Assembly: GCA_034675505.1 (NCBI GenBank)
Contig: JAUCDD010000011.1
Location: 194,702-258,701 of the forward strand
Length of the DNA: 64,000 nucleotides
Reading direction: 5' to 3'
DNA from: Melaminivora sp034675505
GTDB taxonomy: Bacteria; Pseudomonadota; Gammaproteobacteria; Burkholderiales; Burkholderiaceae_C
The first letter of the stretch is position 1. Every line of letters starts with the position of its first letter. The notes beneath the pieces are model-generated. The model did no database searches. It was not told the DNA's origin and saw nothing but the letters and a program-made list of their open reading frames with translations. Positions 7,674 to 18,216 of the stretch are shown here, in pieces. The translations under genes and the position numbers were made by a program.

Positions 7674-8507
7674 ATGCCTGCCTGGATCGACACCCACTGC
7701 CACCTGGACGAGTTCACCCTGCACGGGGGCGCCGCGCACACCGATGCCGAGCGCCGGCGGGCGCGCCAGGCCGGGGTGGCGCACTGCGTGCTGCCGGCCG
7801 TGCAGCGCGCCAACTTCGATGCGGTGCGCGAGCTCGCCGAGCGCCATGGCGACAGCTACGCCCTGGGCATCCACCCGCTGTTCACCCCGCAGGCCGGCGC
7901 CGCCGACCTGCAGGCGCTGGCGCATGAACTGGAGCGGCGCGCGCGCGACCCGCGCCTGGTGGCGATCGGCGAGATCGGGCTGGACTACTTCGCCCCGGGG
8001 CTGGACGGCGAGCACCAGCAGCACCTGTGGCGCGAGCAGCTGCGCCTGGCGCGCCAGCACGGGCTGCCGCTCATCGTGCATTCGCGCCGCGCGGTGGACC
8101 AGGTGCTCAAGGGCCTGCGCGAGCTGCCCGTGTGCGGCGGCATCGCCCATGCCTTCAACGGCAGCGAGCAGCAGGCGCACATGCTGATCGAGATGGGCTT
8201 CAAGCTGGGCTTTGGCGGCGCCGCCACGTTCGAGCGCGCGCACCAGATCCGCCGCCTGGCCGCCAGCTTGCCGCTGGAGGCGCTGGTGCTGGAGACCGAT
8301 GCGCCCGACATCCCGCCGCACTGGCTCTACGTCACCGCCGCCGAGCGCGCGCAGGGCGTGCCGCCGGCGCGCAACAGCCCGGCCGAGCTGCCGCGCATCG
8401 GCGCCGCCATCGCTGCGCTGCGCGGCATGGACGCCGGCGAACTGGCCCGCGCCTGCCACGCCAACGCCTGCGCCGCCCTGCCGCGCCTGCGCGCGCTGCT
8501 GCCATAA
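7674..8507 (+). CDS. tatD: TatD-family metal-dependent deoxyribonuclease
   Basis: 277 residues. The N-terminal metal motif WIDTHCHLD (H8, H10), the glutamate of AIGEIGLDYF, the histidine of PLIVHSRRA, the histidine of GGIAHAFNGS and the terminal LETDAPD aspartate are all present and in order. TatD proteins are 3'-5' DNA exonucleases. ATGs at 7662 and 7665 are in frame upstream; 7674 is preferred because family members begin with the strand holding the HxH motif. It stands alone between arsC and repeat A. Confidence 0.93.
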   Translation: MPAWIDTHCHLDEFTLHGGAAHTDAERRRARQAGVAHCVLPAVQRANFDAVRELAERHGDSYALGIHPLFTPQAGAADLQALAHELERRARDPRLVAIGEIGLDYFAPGLDGEHQQHLWREQLRLARQHGLPLIVHSRRAVDQVLKGLRELPVCGGIAHAFNGSEQQAHMLIEMGFKLGFGGAATFERAHQIRRLAASLPLEALVLETDAPDIPPHWLYVTAAERAQGVPPARNSPAELPRIGAAIAALRGMDAGELARACHANACAALPRLRALLP

Positions 8508-8510
8508 TGT

Positions 8511-8573
8511 TTTGAGCGATTTATGCTGCCAGCCGGCGCCAATGGCCGGCATGTTGCTATAAAAATAGTAGTC
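8511..8573 (-). repeat. Dispersed repeat A, copy 2 (subtype II)
   Basis: Core GCCGGCGCCAATGGCCGGC flanked on the right by ATGTTGCTATAAAAATAGTAG. Read on the minus strand it has the common order CTACTATTTTTATAGC, palindromic core, tail. It sits three bases after tatD and fills the space before the next gene. Confidence 0.8.
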
Positions 8574-8600
8574 CCGACGCGCCACCTCCCGGATACCCCC

Positions 8601-9368
8601 TTGACCCGCAAGAAGCCCGCCCTCGCCGAACTGCCCGAAGTCAGCGTCTCCGACGATGGCGAGGTGCGCCACCTGCACCTGGGCACGCCCTGGATCCAGG
8701 GCTCGATGCGCATTGCCGAGCCGTTCGAGATCGAGCTGGAGTACGTGCAGCGCATGATGGCCTGGCTGCTGTTCATGGCGCCCGAGGGCGTCTCGCGCCG
8801 CCACGCCATGCAGCTGGGCCTGGGGGCCGGTGCGATCACCAAGTTCTGCCACAAGCCGCTGCGCATGCGCTGCACCGCCGTCGAGCTCAATCCGCAGGTG
8901 CTGGCCGTATGCCGCGCCTGGTTCAAGCTGCCACACGAGGGCCCGCGCCTCGCCATCCGGCTGGCCGACGCGGCGCAGGAGATCCGCCGCCCCGAGCTGG
9001 CCGCCAGCGTGGACGCGCTGGCGGTGGACCTGTACGACCACGAGGCCGCCGCGCCGGTGCTCGACAGCGCCGCCTTCTACGCCGACTGCCGCGCGCTGCT
9101 GACCGACGACGGCTGCCTGACGGTGAACCTGTTCGGCCGCGCCTCCAGCTACGAGCGCAGCCTGGCCAGCCTGGCCGAGGCCTTTGGCGAGCAGGCGCTG
9201 TGGGCATTCAAGCCCACGCGCGAGGGCAACACCGTGGTGCTGGCGCAGCGCAGCCCCAGCCGCCCCAAGCGCGCCGAGCTGCAGGCCCGCGCCGAGAGCG
9301 TGCAGGCGCGCTGGAACCTCCCGGCCGCCAAGTGGCTGCGGGTATTCAAGCCCGTGGCCAACGCCTGA
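8601..9368 (+). CDS. Spermidine-synthase-like (PABS-fold) protein
   Basis: 255 residues from TTG 8601, chosen because earlier in-frame starts fall inside repeat A. It has the Rossmann methyltransferase-like fold of spermidine synthases: MQLGLGAGAITKFCHK is the glycine-rich nucleotide loop, TAVELNPQVLAVCRAWF the acidic strand, and ALAVDLYDHEAAAPVLDSAAFYADCR the active-site region with D replaced in part (no GGGDGG). Because a canonical SpeE is encoded at 18217-19155, this one is probably not the main aminopropyltransferase. Substrate unknown. Confidence 0.75.
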   Translation: MTRKKPALAELPEVSVSDDGEVRHLHLGTPWIQGSMRIAEPFEIELEYVQRMMAWLLFMAPEGVSRRHAMQLGLGAGAITKFCHKPLRMRCTAVELNPQVLAVCRAWFKLPHEGPRLAIRLADAAQEIRRPELAASVDALAVDLYDHEAAAPVLDSAAFYADCRALLTDDGCLTVNLFGRASSYERSLASLAEAFGEQALWAFKPTREGNTVVLAQRSPSRPKRAELQARAESVQARWNLPAAKWLRVFKPVANA

Positions 9369-9376
9369 AAGACCCC

Positions 9377-11173
<1,797 letters not shown>

Positions 11174-11297
11174 CGCGTACCAGGCTCTAACAGGATCTAA
11201 GGGAAAACCTGCGGCCCCCGGTAGGTGGAACCCACATCCCCGGCGGCCGGGGGCACTTCCACAATGCGCAGTCACATGGAATGCATGGGAGACGTGC

Positions 11298-11786
11298 GTG
11301 CGCATCAAAAGCCGGAAAGATTTCTTCGCGGGGCTGCTGTACCTGGTGGTCGGCGCGGCCTTCGCCTGGGGCTCCACCTACTACACCATAGGCACCAGCG
11401 CGCGCATGGGGCCGGGCTATTTCCCGCTGCTGCTGGGGGGGCTGCTGGCCTTGATCGGCGTGGTCATCATGGTCGCGGCCACCACGGTGCCGACGGTGGA
11501 CGGCGACCCGGTGGGCGCCTGGGCCTGGAAGCAGATCGTGTTCATCCTGGGGGCCAACTTCCTGTTCGGCGTGCTGCTGGCGGGCCTGCCCAGCCTGGGC
11601 ATCCCGGCCATGGGGATGGTGGTGGCCATCTACGGGCTGACCTTCGTGGCCAGCCTGGCGGGCGACCAGTTCCGCTTCAAGGAAGTGTTCATCCTGGCCA
11701 CCGTCCTGGCAGCGGGTAGCTACGCGGCCTTCGTGTGGGCGCTGAAGCTGCAATTTCCCGTCTGGCCGAGCTTCATCGCCGGTTGA
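11298..11786 (+). CDS. tctB: TctB-like small membrane subunit of a tripartite tricarboxylate transporter
   Basis: 162 residues beginning at GTG 11298, with four hydrophobic segments (about 10-30, 42-62, 78-112 broken, 125-150) and the family pattern RIKSRKDFFAGLLYLVVGAAF plus ARMGPGYFP. TctB is the small, poorly conserved membrane subunit. The upstream 124 bp hold a GC-rich inverted repeat (GCCCCCGG / CCGGGGGC near 11213-11250) and a CACAAT hexamer. tctA follows 32 bp later. No tctC binding protein is encoded beside it. Confidence 0.88.
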   Translation: MRIKSRKDFFAGLLYLVVGAAFAWGSTYYTIGTSARMGPGYFPLLLGGLLALIGVVIMVAATTVPTVDGDPVGAWAWKQIVFILGANFLFGVLLAGLPSLGIPAMGMVVAIYGLTFVASLAGDQFRFKEVFILATVLAAGSYAAFVWALKLQFPVWPSFIAG

Positions 11787-11818
11787 GCAAGGCACCTGCC
11801 CCCAAAGGAAACTGAACC

Positions 11819-13330
11819 ATGGAATTGCTCGATCACCTGTCGCTGGGCTTCGGCGTCGCCTTCACCTTCCAGAACCTGGTCTATTGCTTCATCGGCTGCC
11901 TGCTGGGCACCCTGATCGGCGTGCTGCCGGGCGTGGGGCCGGTGGCCACCATCGCCATGCTGCTGCCGGCCACCTACGCGCTGCCGCCGGTGGCCGCCCT
12001 CATCATGCTGGCCGGCATCTACTACGGCGCGCAATACGGCGGCTCGACCACCGCCATCCTGGTCAACCTGCCGGGCGAGTCGTCCTCCGTGGTCACGGTG
12101 ATCGACGGCTACCAGATGGCGCGCAAGGGCCGCGCCGGGCCGGCGCTGGCGGCCGCGGGCATAGGCTCGTTCTTCGCCGGCTGCGTGGGCACGCTGATCC
12201 TGGCGGCGTTCGCGCCGCCGCTGACCGAGATCGCCTTCAAGTTCGGCCCGGCCGAGTATTTCTCGCTCATGGTGCTGGGCCTGATCGGCGCCGTGGTGCT
12301 GGCCTCGGGCTCGCTGATCAAGGCCGTGGGCATGATCGTGCTGGGGCTGCTCCTGGGCCTGGTGGGCACGGACGTGAACTCGGGCGTGGCGCGCTTTTCC
12401 TTCGACATCCCCGAGCTGACCGACGGCATCGGCTTCGTGGCCATTGCCATGGGCGTGTTCGGCTACGGCGAGATCATCGCCAACCTCTCGCGCCCCGAGG
12501 ACGACCGCGAGGTCTTCACCGCCAAGGTGCAGGGCCTGTTCCCGACCAAGGAAGACTTCAAGCGCATGTTCCCGGCCATGGTGCGCGGCACGGCGCTGGG
12601 CTCGGTGCTGGGCATCCTGCCCGGCGGCGGGGCGCTGCTGTCGTCGTTTGCTGCCTACACGGTCGAGAAGAAAACCCGCCTGAAGCCTGGCGAGGTGCCG
12701 TTCGGCCAGGGCAACATCCGCGGCGTGACCTCGCCCGAATCGGCCAACAACGCCGGCTCGCAGACGTCCTTCATCCCGCTGCTCACCCTGGGCATCCCGC
12801 CCAACGCGGTGATGGCGCTGATGGTGGGCGCCATGACCATCCACAACATCCAGCCCGGCCCGCAGGTCATGACCAGCAACCCCGAGCTGTTCTGGGGCCT
12901 GATCGCGTCGATGTGGATCGGCAACCTGATGCTGGTCATCCTGAACCTGCCCTTGATCGGCATCTGGATCAAGCTGCTCACGGTGCCCTACCGCTGGCTG
13001 TTCCCGTCCATCGTGCTGTTTTGCGCCATCGGCGTGTACTCGACCAACAACAACACCTTCGACGTCTGGCTGGTGGGCATCTTCGGCTTCGTCGGCTACC
13101 TGTTCTTCAAGCTGGGCATGGAGCCGGCGCCGCTGCTGCTGGGTTTCATCCTGGGGCCGATGATGGAAGAAAACCTGCGCCGCGCACTGCTCTTGTCGCG
13201 CGGCGACTGGAGCGTGATGGTCACGCGGCCGATCTCGGCCGGGCTGCTGGTGGCGGCGCTGGCGCTGTTGGTGGTGGTGCTGCTGCCGGCGGTGAGCAAG
13301 AAGCGCGAGGAGGCGTTCGTCGAGGAGTAG
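11819..13330 (+). CDS. tctA: TctA-family large permease of a tripartite tricarboxylate transporter
   Basis: 503 residues with about 11-12 membrane segments. Family signatures are visible: GTLIGVLPGVGPVATIAML (29-47), YYGAQYGGSTTAILVNLPGE, and the second repeat of the same motif, GSVLGILPGGGALLSSF, followed by GVTSPESANNAG and LTLGIPPNAVMALM. The permease uses the proton or sodium gradient to import tricarboxylates or related acids delivered by a periplasmic TctC protein. The substrate cannot be read from the sequence because tctC is absent. Confidence 0.93.
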   Translation: MELLDHLSLGFGVAFTFQNLVYCFIGCLLGTLIGVLPGVGPVATIAMLLPATYALPPVAALIMLAGIYYGAQYGGSTTAILVNLPGESSSVVTVIDGYQMARKGRAGPALAAAGIGSFFAGCVGTLILAAFAPPLTEIAFKFGPAEYFSLMVLGLIGAVVLASGSLIKAVGMIVLGLLLGLVGTDVNSGVARFSFDIPELTDGIGFVAIAMGVFGYGEIIANLSRPEDDREVFTAKVQGLFPTKEDFKRMFPAMVRGTALGSVLGILPGGGALLSSFAAYTVEKKTRLKPGEVPFGQGNIRGVTSPESANNAGSQTSFIPLLTLGIPPNAVMALMVGAMTIHNIQPGPQVMTSNPELFWGLIASMWIGNLMLVILNLPLIGIWIKLLTVPYRWLFPSIVLFCAIGVYSTNNNTFDVWLVGIFGFVGYLFFKLGMEPAPLLLGFILGPMMEENLRRALLLSRGDWSVMVTRPISAGLLVAALALLVVVLLPAVSKKREEAFVEE

Positions 13331-13362
13331 GGGGGGATGGCCGTTGCGGTTTTGGCGTTGGC

Positions 13363-13416
13363 GTTTTTCCAAGTGCGGGGGCCGGGCCGAGACCCGGCCC
13401 CCGCACTCAAAAAAGC
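13363..13416. terminator. Long hairpin between convergent tctA and recJ
   Basis: Perfect 15-bp stem AGTGCGGGGGCCGGG (13372-13386) with its complement at 13393-13407 and a 6-nt loop, flanked by TTTTTCC on the left and CAAAAAA on the right, which extends the pairing. The position between converging genes suggests a bidirectional terminator. The U-run is on the stem's 5' side in both directions, so it is not a textbook intrinsic terminator. Confidence 0.5.
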
Positions 13417-13438
13417 CGACAGCGCACAAACCGGCAAC

Positions 13439-15151
13439 TCACCCTTCCGCCCCCTCCACCACGAACTGCACCCGCCGCGCCCCACCCCACTCGTTCACAT
13501 CCAGCCGAAACGCCAGCAGCATCTCGTCCTGCACCGGCTCGGTGCGGCCGAACCAGATGCCGTCCACCGCCTGCCCGTGGTGCATCAGCTTGAGCGACAG
13601 GTGGCGCCCGCCCCCTACCAGCCGCTGGCTCAGCACGGCCAGGCGCTCGCTGAAGGTGGGCGGCGCGAAGCCCTGGCCCCAGACCTCCTGGGCCAGGGTG
13701 TCCACCAGCTCGGCGCGCCGGTACTCGGGCGCCAGCGGGCCATCGGTCTCCAGCTGGCGCGTGAGGGTGGCCGCGTCCAGCCATTCGTGCGCCACCTGGG
13801 CGAAGGCCTGCTCGAAGGTCTCGAAGTGCTCCTCGGCCACGGTGCAGCCGGCCGCCATGGCGTGGCCGCCGAACTTCAGCAGCACGCCCGGATGCCGCTT
13901 GGCCACCAGGTCCAGCGCGTCGCGCAGGTGAAAGCCCGGGATCGAGCGTCCCGAGCCCTTGAGCTCGTGCTCCTTGCCCGGCGCGCTGCTGGCGGCGAAC
14001 ACGAAGGTCGGGCGGTGGTGCTGGTCCTTGAGCCGCGAGGCGACGATGCCCACCACGCCCTCGTGGAAGTCGGCGTCGAACACGCTGATCGCCGGCGGCG
14101 GCTCCTCGCCCTCGCCAAACAGCTCCCCGGCCAGCGCCAGCGCCTGCTCGCGCATGCCGCCCTCCAGCTCGCGGCGCTCGCGGTTGATGGCGTCCAGCTG
14201 GCGCGCCAGCTCGCCGGCGCGGCTGCCGTCGTCGGTCAGCAGGCACTCGATGCCCAGCGTCATGTCGGCCAGGCGCCCGGCGGCGTTGATGCGCGGCCCC
14301 AGGGCGAAGCCGAAGTCGAAGGTGCTGGCCGCCTCCGGCTGGCGGCTGGCGGCGGTGAACAGCGCGCGCAGGCCCGGCTGCATCTGCCCGGCGCGGATGC
14401 GCTTGAGGCCCTGCGCCACCAGGCGGCGGTTGTTGCCATCGAGCTTGACCACGTCGGCCACGGTGCCCAGGGCGACCAGCGGCAAGAGCGGCTCCAGGCG
14501 CGGCTGGCTGGCGGCGTCGAACACGCCGCGCGCGCGCAGCTCGGCGCGCAGCGCCAGCAGCACGTAGAACATCACGCCCACGCCGGCCAGGCACTTGCTC
14601 TCGAACTCGCAGCCGGGCTGGTTGGGGTTGACGATGGCGTCGGCTTCGGGTAGCTCGGGGCCGGGCAGGTGGTGGTCGGTCACCACCACGGCCAGGCCCA
14701 GCGCGCGCGCCTCGGCCACGCCGGCGCAGCTGGCGATGCCGTTGTCCACGGTGATCAGGACGTCGGCGCCGCGCTCGTGCACGCGCCGGGCGATCGGCGG
14801 CGTGAGGCCATAGCCGTCTACCACCCGGTCGGGCACCAGGTAGTCGACGCGCTGCGCACCCAGCATCCGCAGGCCGCGCACCGCCACGGCGCAGGCGGTG
14901 GCGCCGTCGCAGTCGTAGTCGGCCACCACCACCAGGCGCAGGTTGCGCCCGATGGCGTCGGCCAGCAGGCGCGCGGCAGCGTCGATGCCGCGCAGCTGCT
15001 GCGGGCGCAGCAGCTGCGCCAGGCCGTCGTCCAGCTCGTCCCGGCTGCGCACGCCGCGCGCCGCGTACAGGCGCGCCAGCAGCGGGTGCAGGCCGGCCTG
15101 CTCCAGCGCCCAGGCGGTGCGCGGGGGAATGTCTCGTTCTATTATTTTCAT
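13439..15151 (-). CDS. recJ: Single-stranded-DNA-specific exonuclease RecJ
   Basis: 570 residues. DHH phosphoesterase motifs: VVVADYDCDGATA (75-87), TVDNGI, VVTDHHLPGPELP, and NPNQPGCEFESKCLAGVGV; the DHHA1 part has the glycine-rich FGGHAMAAG. RecJ is a 5'-3' exonuclease of recombination and mismatch repair. The start ATG 15151 overlaps the stop of the upstream RpfE-type gene (ATGA). The first codons (MKIIERD) lie in a copy of dispersed repeat A, so the repeat supplies the start codon. Confidence 0.96.
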   Translation of the reverse strand: MKIIERDIPPRTAWALEQAGLHPLLARLYAARGVRSRDELDDGLAQLLRPQQLRGIDAAARLLADAIGRNLRLVVVADYDCDGATACAVAVRGLRMLGAQRVDYLVPDRVVDGYGLTPPIARRVHERGADVLITVDNGIASCAGVAEARALGLAVVVTDHHLPGPELPEADAIVNPNQPGCEFESKCLAGVGVMFYVLLALRAELRARGVFDAASQPRLEPLLPLVALGTVADVVKLDGNNRRLVAQGLKRIRAGQMQPGLRALFTAASRQPEAASTFDFGFALGPRINAAGRLADMTLGIECLLTDDGSRAGELARQLDAINRERRELEGGMREQALALAGELFGEGEEPPPAISVFDADFHEGVVGIVASRLKDQHHRPTFVFAASSAPGKEHELKGSGRSIPGFHLRDALDLVAKRHPGVLLKFGGHAMAAGCTVAEEHFETFEQAFAQVAHEWLDAATLTRQLETDGPLAPEYRRAELVDTLAQEVWGQGFAPPTFSERLAVLSQRLVGGGRHLSLKLMHHGQAVDGIWFGRTEPVQDEMLLAFRLDVNEWGGARRVQFVVEGAEG

Positions 15152-15202
15152 AGCGTATCAAGAAGGCTGGACAAGGGCTGGCGCCGAAAAACGCTTGAAA
15201 TT
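15138..15202 (+). repeat. Dispersed repeat A, diverged copy inside coding sequence (recJ start)
   Basis: TTATTTTCATAGCG head, GCTGGCGCC core and GCTTGAAATTC tail in the same order as the intergenic copies. The right part codes for the last 18 residues of the RpfE-type protein and the left part for the start codon and first codons of recJ on the minus strand. Confidence 0.55.
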
Positions 15203-16092
15203 CGGCGCCACAGCCCGCCGGGGGCCGTGGCCCACGCACGCGCGGCGCGCTCGCCGCACAGCGTGAGGCGCACGGGCTGGCCGGCCGCCGCGCGCGCGGC
15301 CAGGCGTGCCACGGGGCCGGCGTCCAGCTCGCGCCAGGCCTGCGCCCAGGCGGGCCAGTCCTCGCGCAGCGCGGCGGCCAGCAGCTGCTGCGGCATCCCT
15401 GGCAGGGCCACGGTGGCGGGCGGCTGGGCCAGCGCGCCGGCGCCGTGCAGCCAGAAGGCATTGACCGGCGCCAGCCCGCGCCGGGCGCGCTCGTCGTTGA
15501 GGGGGTGGGTGTACAGCAGCATCTGCACCTCGCTTTGCAGCCGGTGCAGCGCCGGGGCGCTGGCGGGTGGGGGCAGCCAGGCGCGCACGTCGCGCCCGAC
15601 CGCCCGCGACAGCGATGCGCAGGCCAGGCCCTGCAGCGGCGCGCCGCGCGCCAGCCAGCGCGTGGGCTGGTCCCAGGCCAGCTCGATGCCGTCCTGGGCG
15701 AACCACGGCGCCAGCACCTGCAGCAGCGCGCGCGACTCGGGCTCGCCCAGCTGCAGCTGGGCCGGGTCGGCCAGGGTCACGCGGTCGAGGCCGATGAGCC
15801 AGTGGCAGGGCGTGACGCAGGCCCAGGCCTCGTCCGGCGGCGCGTGCTGCTGCCAGGCGGCCCAGGGCGTGGTGCCATCCGCGCCGGCGGGCAGGCCCAG
15901 GTGGCGCGCCAGCGCGCGCTCGTGCGGCGGCGAGAAATCCTCCTCGCTGCCTTCGATGTCATCGGCCGGGCAGGGGGCCAGCAGGGCCAGCAGCCGCTGC
16001 AGGTGGGGCAGCTGCAGCGCTTTCAGCGCCTGCTGGCAGCCGGGGGCGCTGCTGGCGGCCAGCGCAATGAGCAAATGGGAGTTGTCCGGCAT
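15148..16092 (-). CDS. Conserved RpfE-type / phosphoglycerate-mutase-like protein of unknown function
   Basis: 314 residues from ATG 16092 (MPDNSHLLIALAASSAPGC). It has no membrane segment or signal peptide. Recognisable features are GLPAGADG, PCHWLIGLDRVTLADP and MLLYTHPLNDERARRGLAPVNAFWLHGAG, the last typical of proteins annotated as RpfE-type regulatory or cofactor-independent phosphoglycerate-mutase-like and encoded just upstream of recJ in Xanthomonas and Burkholderiales. The biochemical role is not established. It is translationally coupled to recJ; its last residues lie in a copy of repeat A, so the C-terminus may differ from relatives. Confidence 0.65.
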   Translation of the reverse strand: MPDNSHLLIALAASSAPGCQQALKALQLPHLQRLLALLAPCPADDIEGSEEDFSPPHERALARHLGLPAGADGTTPWAAWQQHAPPDEAWACVTPCHWLIGLDRVTLADPAQLQLGEPESRALLQVLAPWFAQDGIELAWDQPTRWLARGAPLQGLACASLSRAVGRDVRAWLPPPASAPALHRLQSEVQMLLYTHPLNDERARRGLAPVNAFWLHGAGALAQPPATVALPGMPQQLLAAALREDWPAWAQAWRELDAGPVARLAARAAAGQPVRLTLCGERAARAWATAPGGLWRRISSVFRRQPLSSLLDTL

Positions 16093-16207
16093 GGCGGCGA
16101 TTGTCCGGGATGCCACAATGCGCCGGCTCGCGCCGCCGCCGTGTCCCTACGGCCCGGCCCGTCAAGTCCGGCCTGCGCCGCGCGCCGCTTTTTCCCCTTC
16201 CCTTTGC

Positions 16208-17461
16208 ATGCAGATTCCCTACGAACTGGCCCTGGGCTGGCGCTACACCCGCGCGGGGCGCGCCACGCGGCGCAACGGCTTCATCTCCTTCATCTCGGGC
16301 GTGTCCATGCTGGGCATCGCCCTGGGCGTGGCAGCGCTGATCATCGTGCTGTCGGTGATGAACGGCTTTCAAAAGGAGGTGCGCGACCGCATGCTGGCGG
16401 TGGTCTCGCACATCGAGCTGCTGGCCCCAGGCGGCGGCGCGCTGCCCGACCTGCAGCGCACGCTGGCCCAGGCGCGCGCCAACCCGGCCGTGGTGGGCGC
16501 CGCGCCCTTCGTCGCCGCGCAGGCGCTGCTGGCGCGCGGCGAGGACATGCGCGGCGTGCTGGTGCGCGGCATCGATCCGCTGCAGGAGGCGCAGGTGACC
16601 GACCTGGCGGCCGAGAACATCGAAGGGCTGAAGGCCCTGGAGCCGGGGCAGTTCCGCGTCGTGCTGGGGCTGGACCTGGCGCGCCAGCTGGGCGTGCGCG
16701 CGGGCGACGTGGTGACGCTGATCGCCCCCTCGGGCCAGGTGACACCGGCCGGCGTGGTGCCGCGCCTCAAGCAGATGACCGTGGCCGGCACCTTCAACAG
16801 CGGCCACTACGAGTACGACTCGGCCCTGGTGCTGATGCACCACCAGGACGCCGAGCGCATCTTCCGCCTGGAAGGCCCGAGCGGCGTGCGCCTGAAACTC
16901 AAGGATTTGCACCAGGCGCCGCAGGTGGCGCGCCAGCTGGCCGACAGCCTGACCGGCCCGCTGCTGGTGCGCGACTGGACGCAGCAGAACAAGACCTGGT
17001 TTGCCGCCGTGCAGCTGGAAAAACGCATGATGTTCATCATCCTCACGCTGATCGTCGCGGTGGCGGCGTTCAACCTGGTGTCCACCCTGGTCATGACGGT
17101 GCAGGACAAGCGCGCCGACATCGCCATCCTGCGCACCCTGGGCGCCAGCCCGGCCAGCATCATGGCCACCTTCGTGGTGCAGGGCGCCATGGTGGGGGTG
17201 ATCGGCACGCTGGCCGGCCTGGCGCTGGGCCTTGCGGTGGCGTTCAACATCGACGTCATCGTGCCGGCCATCGAGCGGCTGTTGCACACCAGCTTCCTGC
17301 CGCGCGACATCTACCTGATCAGCCGCATGCCCAGCGAGCCGCAGTCCGCCGACATCGTGCCGATCGCGCTGATCTCGCTGGTGCTGGCCTTCGTGGCCAC
17401 GCTGTACCCGAGCTGGCGCGCCAGCCGCGTCAACCCCGCGGAGGCGCTGCGCTATGAGTGA
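16208..17461 (+). CDS. lolC: LolC/LolE-family lipoprotein-releasing permease
   Basis: 417 residues, start ATG 16208. Layout of Lol permeases: cytosolic N-terminus YELALGWRYTRAGRATRRNGFISFISGVSMLGIALGV with the first membrane helix (about 25-50), a long periplasmic MacB-like domain (50-265), then three helices with DKRADIAILRTLGASPASI, the loop contacting LolD, and the terminal PSWRASRVNPAEALRYE. It extracts lipoproteins from the inner membrane for transfer to LolA. A single lolC/E gene followed by lolD suggests a homodimeric LolF-like arrangement, usual in beta-proteobacteria. Confidence 0.94.
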   Translation: MQIPYELALGWRYTRAGRATRRNGFISFISGVSMLGIALGVAALIIVLSVMNGFQKEVRDRMLAVVSHIELLAPGGGALPDLQRTLAQARANPAVVGAAPFVAAQALLARGEDMRGVLVRGIDPLQEAQVTDLAAENIEGLKALEPGQFRVVLGLDLARQLGVRAGDVVTLIAPSGQVTPAGVVPRLKQMTVAGTFNSGHYEYDSALVLMHHQDAERIFRLEGPSGVRLKLKDLHQAPQVARQLADSLTGPLLVRDWTQQNKTWFAAVQLEKRMMFIILTLIVAVAAFNLVSTLVMTVQDKRADIAILRTLGASPASIMATFVVQGAMVGVIGTLAGLALGLAVAFNIDVIVPAIERLLHTSFLPRDIYLISRMPSEPQSADIVPIALISLVLAFVATLYPSWRASRVNPAEALRYE

Positions 17462-18146
17462 TTCTTCCGCACAGGGGGTGCTGCAGGCGCGCGGCCTGAC
17501 CAAGCGCTTCACCGAGGGCCGGCTGGACGTGACGGTGCTGCATGGCGTCGACCTCCAGGTCCACGCCGGCGAGACGCTGGCCATCGTCGGCGCCTCGGGC
17601 TCGGGCAAGAGCACGCTGTTGCACCTGCTGGGCGGGCTGGATGCGCCCACCGCCGGCAGCGTGCTGCTGGGCGGGCAGGACCTGGCGCAGCTCACCCCCG
17701 CCGAGCAGGGCCGGCTGCGCAACCAGCGGCTGGGCTTCATCTACCAGTTCCACCACCTGCTGCCCGAGTTCAGCGCGCAGGACAACGTGGCCATGCCGCT
17801 GCGCATCCGGCGCCAGCCCTACGCGCAGTGCCTGGCGCAGGCGGCGCAGATGCTGGAGGCGGTCGGCCTGGGGGCGCGCGTGCTGCACCGCCCGGCCGAG
17901 CTGTCGGGCGGCGAGCGCCAGCGCGTGGCGATCGCGCGCGCGCTGGTCACGCAGCCGGCCTGCGTGCTGGCCGACGAGCCCACCGGCAACCTGGACCGGG
18001 GCACGGCGGGCAGCGTGTTCGCGCTCATGCTGGAGCTGGCGCGCAGCCGGGGCACGGCCTTCGTCATGGTCACGCACGACGAGCAGCTGGCCGCCCGCTG
18101 CGACCGCGCGGTGCGCCTGGTGGCGGGCAAGCTGCAGCAAAATTGA
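17454..18146 (+). CDS. lolD: Lipoprotein-releasing ABC ATPase LolD
   Basis: 230 residues. Walker A GASGSGKST (46-54), the Lol-specific region HLLGGLDAPTAG and FIYQFHHLLPEFSAQDNVAMPL, signature ELSGGERQRV, Walker B CVLADEPTGNLD and switch VTHDEQLA. ATG 17454 overlaps the lolC stop by eight bases. The TGA stop lies in the first bases of dispersed repeat A copy 3. Confidence 0.96.
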   Translation: MSDSSAQGVLQARGLTKRFTEGRLDVTVLHGVDLQVHAGETLAIVGASGSGKSTLLHLLGGLDAPTAGSVLLGGQDLAQLTPAEQGRLRNQRLGFIYQFHHLLPEFSAQDNVAMPLRIRRQPYAQCLAQAAQMLEAVGLGARVLHRPAELSGGERQRVAIARALVTQPACVLADEPTGNLDRGTAGSVFALMLELARSRGTAFVMVTHDEQLAARCDRAVRLVAGKLQQN

Positions 18147-18198
18147 TAGCGGCAGGCCGGCCATTGGCGCCGGCATGCGGCCGGTTTGGCCTGAAAAC
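18143..18198 (+). repeat. Dispersed repeat A, copy 3 (subtype II)
   Basis: TTGATAGCGGCAGGCCGGCC, GGCGCCGGC core and the GGTTTGGCCTGAAAAC tail, filling the gap between convergent lolD and speE. The lolD stop codon is made by the TTGATAG head. Confidence 0.8.
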
Positions 18199-18216
18199 GG
18201 CGGTTTGGGGCCGGAT

